NCBI RefSeq assembly: GCF_003814875.1 | Contig: NZ_RKQF01000001.1 | Coordinates: 5,766,001 to 5,830,000 of the forward strand | Direction: 5' to 3' | DNA: 64,000 nucleotides | Source: Streptomyces sp. Ag109_O5-1 | Lineage (GTDB): Bacteria > Actinomycetota > Actinomycetes > Streptomycetales > Streptomycetaceae | Shown here: piece after piece, positions 44,402 through 51,918 of the stretch | Layout: every line of letters starts with the position of its first letter | Numbering within the stretch: position 1 is the first letter of the stretch | Program-made: the position numbers and the translations under genes | Notes under the pieces: generated by a model | Databases searched by the model: none | Told to the model about the DNA's origin: nothing | The model's input: the letters and a program-made list of their open reading frames with translations, nothing else

Positions 44402-45988
44402 ATGATGATGGTGCGACGAAGATCGCTCGCTTTCGTCGGCGTGGCGGCACTGGTACCGCTGATCGCGTCCGCCGCCTCCGCCACTTCCGCGCATGCGGCG
44501 TCGGCCTCACTGACCGTCACCACGCTGGGGCGGCACGGCGGCAAGGTCGCGACGACGGTCACCGTCGTCGCCGTACCGTCCGGTGAGAGGTACAGCGTCA
44601 AGTCCGGCAAGCGGATCAGCCTGCCGTCGGGGCGCTACATCGCGATGACCGACATCTACGAGAGCACCACGGACGGCCTGGGCACCGACACCGTCGGCGC
44701 GACGGTCGTCCAGGTGTCGGGCAGCAAGTCGGTGACGCTCGACGCGCGCAAGGGCAAGGCCGTCAAGGTCTCGCTCGACACCCCCGCCGACGTGACCGGC
44801 CCGCCGCGGATCAGCGCTCAGGTGTGCGCCGCCACCGGCGACATGCCCTCCGCCGACAGCGCTGGCGGCTGGAACAACGAGGGGGCGCTCTACGCCATCC
44901 CGAACTCGTCCAAGCTGCTGCAGTTCGGGTACCTGGCGCAGTGGTCGGGCAACGACGGCTACGTGGCCGTGAAGAACACCAAGGGCATCCCGGCCGCGCC
45001 CGGCGGGTCGTTCAAGCGGTCGAAGCTGGCGACGATGCGCTTCTCGGTGCGCGGCGGTACGCAGATGGGCACTCTGATCGACACCGCGCTCCAGGCACAT
45101 CCGAAGACCGACGACTGCACGACCGACCTGATGGCCGATGTCGGCGAGGGCGACGCGCCGTACAGCGCCACCCTCCATGTGACTCCCGGGACCTGGCAGC
45201 CGCGCGCCGACATCTTCGCGGACAACGGCGACGACGTCGGCGGCGGTTTCCCGAAGGTCCGGACGCTGAAGGCGGGGCAGAGCTTCACCCAGTCCTTCGG
45301 CCGGGCCGTGTGGAGCCCGCTGCACTACCTGCCGCTGCTCGGAGGGAAGTCCGTCACCTTCATTCCGGACTCCCTGATCGGCGACCCCGACATCGGCGGC
45401 GGCTGGGGGGACCCGACGAAGGAGACGGTGGTCCTGTCCAAGGGCGGCACCACCGTCAAGAAGAAGACCCTGACCAACTGGGGCAACGGCGACGCCGAGT
45501 TCTCCGCCGGCATCCGCTCGGCCGGCTGGTACCGCCTGACCGTCGACGCCCACCGCTACCGGCCGGGCATCACCTTCCCCGCCGGCATGCTGTCGTCGCG
45601 CACCACCCTCGACTGGTACTTCAAGGTGGCCGACCCGGCCAGGGCGATCGTCGCGCCCGTCTTCCTGACCCGCTTCCTGCCCACCGGGCTGAACAGCCAC
45701 AACCAGGCCGCGCCGAACAGCACCACCACGGTCGACGTGACCGCGGGGCGTGACTCCCAGAACCCGGACGAGAAGCTGACCAAGGTGACCGCCAAGACCG
45801 TCAAGGTCTGGTCGTCCGCCGACGGCGGCAAGACCTGGAAGGCGGCGACCGTCAAGCATTCCGGCTCGACCTGGCAGGCGTCCGTCCGCAACCCGGCCTC
45901 CGGCGCCGTCACCCTGCGCTCCGAGGTGACCGGCTCCGCCGGGGACCGCTCGGTGGAGACGGTGTACCGGGCGTACGCCATCGGCTGA
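44402..45988 (+). CDS. Secreted protein resembling the C-terminal region of Streptomyces S8 peptidases
   Basis: This 528-aa protein has a signal peptide (about 1-31, ending HAASA). All-beta segments follow, and the last 90 residues (TKVTAKTVKVWSSADGGKTW, then KAATVKHSGSTW, ending SVETVYRAYAIG) resemble the tail of large Streptomyces subtilisin-like peptidases. No protease triad is present, so it is a stand-alone exported beta protein of unknown role. The ATG at 44402 (first of three ATGs) has AGGGGGAG upstream. A hairpin follows the stop. Confidence 0.72.
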   Translation: MMMVRRRSLAFVGVAALVPLIASAASATSAHAASASLTVTTLGRHGGKVATTVTVVAVPSGERYSVKSGKRISLPSGRYIAMTDIYESTTDGLGTDTVGATVVQVSGSKSVTLDARKGKAVKVSLDTPADVTGPPRISAQVCAATGDMPSADSAGGWNNEGALYAIPNSSKLLQFGYLAQWSGNDGYVAVKNTKGIPAAPGGSFKRSKLATMRFSVRGGTQMGTLIDTALQAHPKTDDCTTDLMADVGEGDAPYSATLHVTPGTWQPRADIFADNGDDVGGGFPKVRTLKAGQSFTQSFGRAVWSPLHYLPLLGGKSVTFIPDSLIGDPDIGGGWGDPTKETVVLSKGGTTVKKKTLTNWGNGDAEFSAGIRSAGWYRLTVDAHRYRPGITFPAGMLSSRTTLDWYFKVADPARAIVAPVFLTRFLPTGLNSHNQAAPNSTTTVDVTAGRDSQNPDEKLTKVTAKTVKVWSSADGGKTWKAATVKHSGSTWQASVRNPASGAVTLRSEVTGSAGDRSVETVYRAYAIG

Positions 45989-46004
45989 CGCCGTGGCGGG
46001 AAAG

Positions 46005-46034
46005 GGCGGCCGTGCACCGGGGTGAGCGGCCGCC
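46005..46034 (+). terminator. Hairpin after the secreted beta protein gene
   Basis: GGCGGCCG (46005-46012) pairs perfectly with CGGCCGCC (46027-46034) across a 14-nt loop, 17 nt after the stop. Confidence 0.6.
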
Positions 46035-46064
46035 GAAGCCTCCGGAAGGTGCGTGGTAGCGTCC

Positions 46065-46082
46065 GTATACAGGCTGTATGCG
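46065..46082. promoter_or_regulatory. GntR/FCD operator copy 1 (regulator's own promoter)
   Basis: GTATACAGGCTGTATGCG matches a second site at 47457-47474 in 17 of 18 bases. It covers the ATG at 46078, so the GTG at 46099 is the better start of the regulator. Confidence 0.75.
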
Positions 46083-46098
46083 ATACCTGGGGGTTGCC

Positions 46099-46725
46099 GT
46101 GACGTCCGGTCGGGACAAGGCGTACGCGTACCTCAAGGACACCGTGCTGACGGATCCCGGGATGCAGGGCGCCTTCCTGTCGGAGCAGGAGCTCGCGGAC
46201 CGGATCGGCGTCTCGCGCACCCCGGTCCGGGAGGCGCTGCTGCAGCTCGCGGCCGAGGATCTGGTCGAGCTGGTGCCCAAGCGGGGCGCCCGGGTCTCGC
46301 CCCTGACGGGGCGGGAGATCCGCGAGCTCATGGAGCTGCGGGGCATCGTCGAGCGGTACGCCGCCCAGCAGCTCGTCTCCGGGGGCTCGGCGCCGGTGGC
46401 GGAGCTCCGCTCCCTGCTGGCACGGCAGCGCGAGCTCACCGGCGCCGACCAGGCACGGGAGTTCATCGCCGTGGACCACCGCTTCCATGCCGCCCTGGTG
46501 TCCGCCGTGGGCAACGCCCTCCTGGACCGTCACTACGACGGCCTGCGCAGCCGCCAGGTCCGTGCCGGAGTGGTCGCCCTCTTCAACCGGCAGGGACGCC
46601 AGGCAGCGGTACTGGAGGAACACGAGGCCATCCTGGACGCCCTGGCGGCCGGTGACGCAGAGGCCGCGTGTACCGCCATCGACCACCACCTGGAGTCGAC
46701 GCTCAGGGTGCTGCTCGCGGGTTAG
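46099..46725 (+). CDS. GntR-family regulator, FCD subfamily
   Basis: This 208-aa regulator has a winged helix at the N-terminus (KAYAYLKDTVLTDP to FLSEQELADRIGVSRTPVREAL and ELVPKRGARVSPLTGREI). An all-helical FCD ligand domain follows, with metal-binding-type Asp/His residues (IAVDHRFHAAL near the middle, HEAILDAL, IDHHLESTLRVLL at the end). These bind small carboxylates and repress catabolic genes. GTG at 46099 has GGGGG upstream, and the earlier ATG lies in the operator. It converges on the cupin gene (4-bp overlap of stops). The shared operator shows what it controls: itself and the nearby cupin/nitrilase/DUF2848 genes. Confidence 0.93.
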   Translation: MTSGRDKAYAYLKDTVLTDPGMQGAFLSEQELADRIGVSRTPVREALLQLAAEDLVELVPKRGARVSPLTGREIRELMELRGIVERYAAQQLVSGGSAPVAELRSLLARQRELTGADQAREFIAVDHRFHAALVSAVGNALLDRHYDGLRSRQVRAGVVALFNRQGRQAAVLEEHEAILDALAAGDAEAACTAIDHHLESTLRVLLAG

Positions 46726-47069
46726 GGCGTGTCCGGGTAGGTGATCACCAGCATGGTGACGCCTTCCTGGGAGGTCCGGGGGCCGTGTGGCATGCCGGGC
46801 GGGCGGCAGGCGTACATGCCTGCGGTGAAGGTCCGGCCGAGGGTCAGGTCGTGCAGCGCGCCCTCGACCAGGTAGACCTCCTCCCAGAAGTCGTGGCGTG
46901 TCACGCCGTCCGCCGAGGTGTCGGTGCCCGGCGCCCAGCGGACGAGCGCCGTACGGGATCCGCGCCCGGGGTCGTCGGCCAGGACGCGCTCCTCGACGCC
47001 CGGTCCGGCACCGGCCGGGGTCCGCCATGGTCCGTCGGGGAAGTGGAACTCCAGCTCGGGCTTGCTCAT
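46722..47069 (-). CDS. Cupin-domain protein
   Basis: This 115-aa single-domain cupin has motif 1 in RHDFWEEVYLVEGALHD (G(X)5HXH-type, with only part of the metal ligands) and motif 2 in GMYACRPPGMPHGPR (conserved P-PHG). Small cupins of this kind act as dioxygenases, isomerases or sensors; the reaction cannot be told. It overlaps the nitrilase remnant by 4 bp (ATGA) and belongs to the GntR-controlled minus-strand unit. Confidence 0.88.
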   Translation of the reverse strand: MSKPELEFHFPDGPWRTPAGAGPGVEERVLADDPGRGSRTALVRWAPGTDTSADGVTRHDFWEEVYLVEGALHDLTLGRTFTAGMYACRPPGMPHGPRTSQEGVTMLVITYPDTP

Positions 47070-47392
47070 CGCCACACCTCCGGGCGCCTGTTCGCCAGTA
47101 CGGAGGTGCGCCGCCGGACCGCGGCGACCTCGTCGATGTCCAGGTCGGCCACCGGCAGCTCGGGGCCGGCGCCCAGAGCGTGCCGGGCGATGCGCCGCAC
47201 GCCGTCGGCCCACGGACCGTCGAGGGGCTCGGCGAGCGGTGACAGCGGGGTGCCGAAGCAGGCCATCGACGCCTCCGGGAAGACGACGACGCGGGCTCCG
47301 GCGTCCGCCGCGCGCCGGGTCCACTCCTCGACGAGCGGGAGGTTCCTGCCGGGGCCGGGGCCGGTGATGAGCTGACTCAGGGCGATCCGCAC
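47066..47392 (-). pseudogene. Carbon-nitrogen hydrolase with a large in-frame internal deletion
   Basis: One continuous 108-codon frame joins the N-terminal part of a nitrilase/amidase-family enzyme to its C-terminus. The N-terminal part reads VRIALSQLITGPGPGRNLPL to VVFPEASMACFGTPLSPLAEPLDG, with the catalytic Glu40. The C-terminus reads PVADLDIDEVAAVRRRTSVLANRRPEVW. Family proteins are about 260 residues. The middle, holding the catalytic Lys and Cys, is missing (junction near 47167). It cannot hydrolyse amides or nitriles, though a short protein could still be made: GTG at 47392 has AAGGAGG upstream, and the stop is coupled to the cupin start. Confidence 0.85.
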
Positions 47393-47456
47393 AGGGCGGT
47401 CCTCCTTCGCACGTCGAACGTCCGGGGCCGCACATCGACCTTCCGGCATACTTCTT

Positions 47457-47474
47457 GTATACAGGCAGTATGCG
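47457..47474. promoter_or_regulatory. GntR/FCD operator copy 2 (divergent nitrilase-remnant/DUF2848 promoter)
   Basis: GTATACAGGCAGTATGCG differs from the copy at 46065 in one base. Its core TGTATACA (47456-47463) is a perfect palindrome. It lies between the minus-strand nitrilase/cupin unit and the plus-strand DUF2848 gene, positioned to control both. Confidence 0.75.
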
Positions 47475-47526
47475 CAAGCCCCCGCGTGAGAGCTTCACCG
47501 CGGACCCGAGCTCTGGGAGTGCCCTC

Positions 47527-48213
47527 ATGGCCGTGCTGACCTTCGAACTGCCCGACGGATCGACCTGCGAGGTCGACGTCGTCCAGGTCCTCAACGCCGG
47601 GTACGCCGGGCGCAGCCAGGAGGATGTCGCCGCGCATGTCGCGGAGCTCGCCGAGCTGGGCGTGCCCGGTCCGTCCGTGACGCCCGCCCTCTACCCGGTC
47701 TCCCCCTACCTCGCCCAGCAGACCGACCGGGTCCACGCGCAGCACGGGCACACCTCCGGCGAGGCGGAGTGGGCGCTCGTCGTGTCCGGCGGCGGCGAGC
47801 TGCTGCTGACCGCCGCCAGCGACCACACGGACCGCGACCTGGAGGTGCACGGCGTGGCCTGGAGCAAGAACGCGGGCCCCGACGTCCTGGCCCGCCGCGC
47901 CTGGCGCCTGGCCGATGTGGAGTCCCGCCTCGACGACCTCGTGCTGCGCGCCTGGGTCACCCACGGCGACACGTCGACGGAGATCCAGCACGGCACCCTC
48001 GCCGAACTCCTCGCCCCCGCCTACTGGATCGGCGTCCTGCGCTCACGCGGCGCGCTCACGCCCGGCACCGTCCTCTTCTCCGGCACCCTCCCCATGGCCC
48101 CCGGCGTCGACCAGTTCGCCGACGGCTGGACCGTGGAACTGGCGGACCCCGCCACCGGCGACACGATCCGCCTCCACTACGACATCCGGCCCATGCCGGC
48201 GCCGATCGGCTGA
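47527..48213 (+). CDS. DUF2848 protein (fumarylacetoacetase-like fold)
   Basis: This 228-aa protein has the DUF2848 pattern: an N-terminal Ig-like start LTFELPDGSTCEVDVVQVLNAGYAGR, a central conserved block SDHTDRDLEVHGVAWSKNAGPDVLARRAWRLADV with acidic metal-type residues, and a C-terminal PGTVLFSGTLPMAPG loop as in FAH-type hydrolases. Genes of this family often sit with amidase and GntR genes, so hydrolysis of a carboxylic or acyl compound is likely. The ATG has GGGAG upstream. It is divergent from the nitrilase remnant across the GntR operator. Confidence 0.85.
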   Translation: MAVLTFELPDGSTCEVDVVQVLNAGYAGRSQEDVAAHVAELAELGVPGPSVTPALYPVSPYLAQQTDRVHAQHGHTSGEAEWALVVSGGGELLLTAASDHTDRDLEVHGVAWSKNAGPDVLARRAWRLADVESRLDDLVLRAWVTHGDTSTEIQHGTLAELLAPAYWIGVLRSRGALTPGTVLFSGTLPMAPGVDQFADGWTVELADPATGDTIRLHYDIRPMPAPIG

Positions 48214-48253
48214 CGCGACGGCCCGGGCCGGGGGCCGATCGCGACAACGCCCT

Positions 48254-48616
48254 TCAGATACCGGTGCGGCTGTCCGCCTCGGCCCGCGCTATGGCCTCGG
48301 CCTCGCTGTCGGCCAGTTCGAGTGCGACACCGAAGGCCTGGGCGATGTGGCCGGCCGCGGACATGACGCGTGCCGTCCCCACGACGGGTGCGATCGCCAC
48401 GAGGAGATCCTGCAGCTGCTCGACGGTGAACTGGGCCTTGATCGCGGGGTTGACGTGGGCCAGGTAGGAGATCGCGGGTGCGTCCATGGCCACGAGGGCG
48501 GCGATACGGCTGAGGATGAGCGTGCGCTCCTCCATGTGGCAATGCTCGATGGAGTCGATCGTCATCGCGGCGATCGTGTCGAGAACGGGGGTGTCGAACT
48601 CAGGTGCAGTAGCCAT
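48254..48616 (-). CDS. Carboxymuconolactone-decarboxylase-like helical protein
   Basis: This 120-aa all-helical protein carries MTIDSIEHCHMEERTLILSRIAALVAMDA, FTVEQLQDLLVAIAPVVGTARVMSAAGHI. The length and repeated helices fit the CMD/AhpD fold, but the CxxC peroxidase pair is absent (single Cys before HMEER), so it is not a peroxidase. Its role is unknown. The ATG at 48616 has GGAAGG upstream. It converges on the DUF2848 gene. Confidence 0.7.
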   Translation of the reverse strand: MATAPEFDTPVLDTIAAMTIDSIEHCHMEERTLILSRIAALVAMDAPAISYLAHVNPAIKAQFTVEQLQDLLVAIAPVVGTARVMSAAGHIAQAFGVALELADSEAEAIARAEADSRTGI

Positions 48617-48865
48617 GACGAGACTGCCTTCCGGTTCCGGTGCTGCAGGGAGTCGGACCGCCGCCCGCTTCACGCGGGGTCCCCCCGCCCATGCCCGGCG
48701 GTGACCAGTCAAGCGTAGGCACGGTCAAGCGGTGCCGCGCGGCGAGGCGGACGTGCGACCAGACAGGCGACCCTCGTTTGAATCACAGGACGCATCGCCA
48801 CATATCCCTATGAACGGATATCCACACTTTTGCCTGGTTCGCCCATGTGATGAGCGAGGAGTTCC

Positions 48866-50053
48866 ATGAAGCGCGCTTCGAAGAGGTCGCAAACACCGGG
48901 TGCGCGGGGCTTCCTCGCGGTCCTGTCGGTCCTGACGGCGCTGGGCGCCCTGGTGGCAATCGCACCCGCCGCCCACGCTGCGTCGACGCTGGTCGTACCG
49001 CGCGATTACCGCACCATCCAGGCGGCGGTGGACGCGGCCGCCTCGGGTGACACGATCCTCGTCCAACCGCGTACGTACCGGGAGGAGGTCGTCGTCAGCG
49101 GCAAGGACCTCACGCTCAAGGCCGCCGGCAAGGGCTCGCCGGTCATCAAGGCGCCGGCGACGCTGACCCCCTTCGCCCAGGACGTGCGCCACAGTGTGCC
49201 GGTGACGTCCGTCGTGCGGATCGCCCATGGCGCCCACGTCCGTATGTCCGGCTTCACCGTGACCGGGCCGGTGCCGTGCAATCAACTGGTCAGCGGCATC
49301 ACCGCGCTCCAGTCCTCCGTTCTCGACCTGTCACGGACGCGCGTCGTCGACATGCTGCCCGCCCCGCCCTGTCCGGCCGATCAGGCGTTCGGCCGGGGCG
49401 TGACCGTCGGACTGCCGGACTTCGTCCAGGTGGACGGCGCGTCCGGCAGCGCCGCTTCCGGACGGATCACCCATGTCACGGTCACCCGCTACCAGACCGA
49501 CGGCATCAATCTGAACGGCCCGAGCCAGGGCACGCCCTCCCGGGTGGTCGCGGAGAACAACGTCGTCACCGGCGGTGCCCAGATCCCGGCCGCCCAGGCC
49601 GGCATCGTCGTCGGAAGCGCGGTGGCCACCGTGACCGGCAACCGGGTCTCCCATGCCGTATGCACCCTCCCCGGTTGCGGCGGGGATCCGATCAGCGAGT
49701 TCCAGTCCCCCGGCATCGCCGCCATCGGCACCCCGTCGGGCACGGAGATCTCCCGCAACCAAGTCTCCGACACCGACATCGGCATCTACCAGATCTTCAG
49801 CCCCGACTGCTGCCGGATCAGCCACAACCGGCTGACCGGCAACCGGTTCTTCGGGATCGTCATCCAGGACGGCAACGGCACGACCGACCACAACGAGATC
49901 ACCGGCGGCCGGGTGGGCATCGGCGTCGTCGCCGACACGGTCGACACGACCGGCACCCTGCGCGGCGACCGGATCCGCAAGACGTCCGTCGCACCCGTCC
50001 GTGAGATCCAGTGCTGCGGATTCAAGGCGACGGCCGTCGTCAAGTCCGACTGA
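48866..50053 (+). CDS. Secreted right-handed beta-helix protein
   Basis: This 395-aa protein has a signal peptide (about 1-38, ending AHAA). The pectinesterase/NosD-type opening VPRDYRTIQAAVDAAASGDTILVQPRTYREEVVV follows, then repeated beta-helix coils with the N-asparagine and G-I/V patterns (VVAENNVVTGG, VTGNRVSHAV, ISRNQVSDTDIGIYQ, ISHNRLTGNRFFGIVIQDGN, TDHNEITGGRVGIGVV). Cysteines are present in pairs and may form disulfides. Proteins of this shape bind or cleave polysaccharides; no catalytic pair was identified. RBS GAGGAG lies just before the ATG, and a GC-rich terminator follows. Confidence 0.85.
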   Translation: MKRASKRSQTPGARGFLAVLSVLTALGALVAIAPAAHAASTLVVPRDYRTIQAAVDAAASGDTILVQPRTYREEVVVSGKDLTLKAAGKGSPVIKAPATLTPFAQDVRHSVPVTSVVRIAHGAHVRMSGFTVTGPVPCNQLVSGITALQSSVLDLSRTRVVDMLPAPPCPADQAFGRGVTVGLPDFVQVDGASGSAASGRITHVTVTRYQTDGINLNGPSQGTPSRVVAENNVVTGGAQIPAAQAGIVVGSAVATVTGNRVSHAVCTLPGCGGDPISEFQSPGIAAIGTPSGTEISRNQVSDTDIGIYQIFSPDCCRISHNRLTGNRFFGIVIQDGNGTTDHNEITGGRVGIGVVADTVDTTGTLRGDRIRKTSVAPVREIQCCGFKATAVVKSD

Positions 50054-50066
50054 CGCGACATCGCCT

Positions 50067-50099
50067 CCCGGGCCCCCCGACGGCTGCGGTGGGCCCGGG
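50067..50099. terminator. Terminator after the beta-helix gene
   Basis: CCCGGGCCC (50067-50075) pairs perfectly with GGGCCCGGG (50091-50099) across a 15-nt loop, 14 nt after the stop. Confidence 0.75.
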
Positions 50100-50160
50100 C
50101 ATGACCGACGAGCGGCCGATGAGCGGCCGGTTCACGGGTCAGTTCACGGGTCGGTTCGCG

Positions 50161-50286
50161 GAGTTCGCGGAGTTCGCGGAGTTCGCGGAGTTCGCGGAGT
50201 TCGCGGAGTTCGCGGAGTTCGCGGAGTTCGCGGAGTTCGCGGAGTTCGCGGAGTTCGCGGAGTTCGCGGAGTTCGCGGAGTTCGCG
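50161..50286. repeat. Perfect tandem array, 14 copies of a 9-bp unit
   Basis: GAGTTCGCG is repeated exactly 14 times with no mismatch, after a partial unit (TTCGCG, 50155-50160). A looser 12-bp repeat (TTCACGGGTCAG, TTCACGGGTCGG) runs just upstream (50131-50154). The array starts 3 nt after the minus-strand Ig-like gene ends and fills its 3' untranslated side. On the plus strand one frame would read (EFA)14. Confidence 0.97.
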
Positions 50287-50289
50287 GAT

Positions 50290-51681
50290 TCAGTCCACGG
50301 TGAAGTCGTATGCGTATAGGGCCAGTTGGATGCCGGTACGGGTCGTCGCGTAGACCTGGACTCCGTGGGAGCCCTTCGAGTCCGGGGTCCAGTCGACGCT
50401 CGCGGTACCGTCGGCTCCCGCGGCGACCGTGACCTCCGGTTCCGTGTCGAAGGTGTACGTGTAGCTCACGACGCCCTTCACCTTCGGCGTGAAGGTGAAG
50501 GTGCCAGGGACGCCCGCACCGCCGCCGGAACCGTTCTCGGGATAGACCTCGGAGGCGACGGTGGGAGTCGTGTCGTAGTCGATGTCCCAGAATGCCGCGT
50601 CACTGAGCCAGCCGTTCGCGCTCCTGCTGGTCACGGAGAGATGCTCGCCGATGATGCCGTCGATCGTGAGCTCTGTCGTCGCCGTGCCGTCCGCCGTCGC
50701 CGGGACGTCGAAGGTCTTGTCTCCGTCCGGGCCGTTGATGGTGTGCACGGAGTAACTGACGACCGGGCTCCTCGACTGGAGGGCGGCGTCGGGCCGGAGC
50801 GTGAACGTGGTCGTGTCGCCGAACTCGGGTGAGGGGTCGGCCGGGGTGATGGTGGGCGGCGTGGGGCTGACGTAGAACCTGTAGCTGGTGGTTTCCGACG
50901 GGCTGAAGGCCCGGTCGAGGCTGCGCACCCACAGGGTCGCGGCGCCACCGTAGGGCGGAACCAGGCTGACCGTGGCCGAACCGCCCAGGGCGTCGGCGCG
51001 CACGAAGTGTGTCTGGTCCGCGTACGGGTCGCGGGGCTGCGGGATGCCGTGGTCGCCGAAGTCCGCGAGAACGATGGACTCAAGCGACCCTGTCCAGGAG
51101 TACTGGAACCCGGCGACGTCGTCGGCGCCGTTGGCGCTCAACGTGAACCTGACCGGGTCGCCGCCCTGGTTCCACTGGTTCGGCGGGTAGTTCGGCGAGG
51201 TGATGGTCGGCGTGCTCGCAGGGGAAGTGTCGTCGATCGTGACGTAACAGGGGACGGACCAGTCCGAGGCCGCGTCCCCGGCCACGGTCTGCGCCCGCCA
51301 CGCGTAGGTCTGCCCGTCGGCGAGCATGTCGTTGGGCAGGAGGCTCCTGGCCTCGTCCTCGGGGGTGGCGCGGTCATGGGTGACCGTCTCGGTGTGCGAC
51401 GGGTCGGCGACCGGCCAGACCTGGTACCGGACGCCGACCAGAGAGTTGTCGTCGGGGTCGGCGGTCCCGGGGATGCCCTCGACGACAACGTTGTTGCGGG
51501 CCCAGAGGTATGTGGGCCGGTCCGCGTCGGTGGAGCAGTTCCGGTTGCCGTTGAAGAGCTGGGTGGGCGTGGTGGGCGTGCCGCCGGCCGCGCTCGCGGG
51601 CGACACGGCGGCGGCCAGCGACAGGCCGAGGGTTCCCAGCAGTGCGAGGACGGCACGCGGGCGCGCACCGAAGGACTTGGT
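50290..51681 (-). CDS. Secreted Ig-like multi-domain beta protein
   Basis: This 463-aa exported protein has a signal peptide (about 1-32, ending SPASAAG). Three to four Ig/FnIII-like beta domains follow (TPTQLFNGNRNCSTDADRPTYLWARN, PTITSPNYPPNQWNQGGDPVRF, TPPTITPADPSPEFGDTTTFTLRPD, and a C-terminal one ending ALYAYDFTVD). It resembles the linker domains of Streptomyces LamG/DNRLRE proteins, without a visible catalytic part. TTG at 51681 is chosen because GGAGGG lies 5 nt upstream; the open frame before it is not signal-like. The 9-bp array abuts its stop. Confidence 0.78.
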   Translation of the reverse strand, partial: TKSFGARPRAVLALLGTLGLSLAAAVSPASAAGGTPTTPTQLFNGNRNCSTDADRPTYLWARNNVVVEGIPGTADPDDNSLVGVRYQVWPVADPSHTETVTHDRATPEDEARSLLPNDMLADGQTYAWRAQTVAGDAASDWSVPCYVTIDDTSPASTPTITSPNYPPNQWNQGGDPVRFTLSANGADDVAGFQYSWTGSLESIVLADFGDHGIPQPRDPYADQTHFVRADALGGSATVSLVPPYGGAATLWVRSLDRAFSPSETTSYRFYVSPTPPTITPADPSPEFGDTTTFTLRPDAALQSRSPVVSYSVHTINGPDGDKTFDVPATADGTATTELTIDGIIGEHLSVTSRSANGWLSDAAFWDIDYDTTPTVASEVYPENGSGGGAGVPGTFTFTPKVKGVVSYTYTFDTEPEVTVAAGADGTASVDWTPDSKGSHGVQVYATTRTGIQLALYAYDFTVD

Positions 51682-51918
51682 CAAGTGGTCCCTCCCGTTT
51701 GGATGCCCGCACCCGGTGCCCGAATGCGCACCAGTGTGCGGGCGGCGAAGGGATCGTATGAGGCGCCGTGACAACATGCTTGAGAATTAAGGGGAGTTGA
51801 GCAGGTGGCCGCTTCTTACCTCGCGCCGAGAACCCGCCTTGCCTTCCGTCCATCTCTACAAGGGGCGCACGACGTGCGGGGGACCGAGCGAGGCGACAAG
51901 AACCGGAAGTGAGAAAGC

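Noticed and set aside
48254..48616. AhpD-type peroxidase
   Set aside because: The CxxC redox pair is absent; only the helical CMD-like pattern remains.
50131..50286. CRISPR-like array
   Set aside because: Units are 9 bp with no spacers, and no cas genes are nearby; it is a simple tandem repeat.
50101..50319. Small plus-strand gene encoding (EFA)14
   Set aside because: It begins 2 nt after a terminator hairpin, has no good ribosome site and overlaps the end of the Ig-like gene; a byproduct of the 9-bp array.
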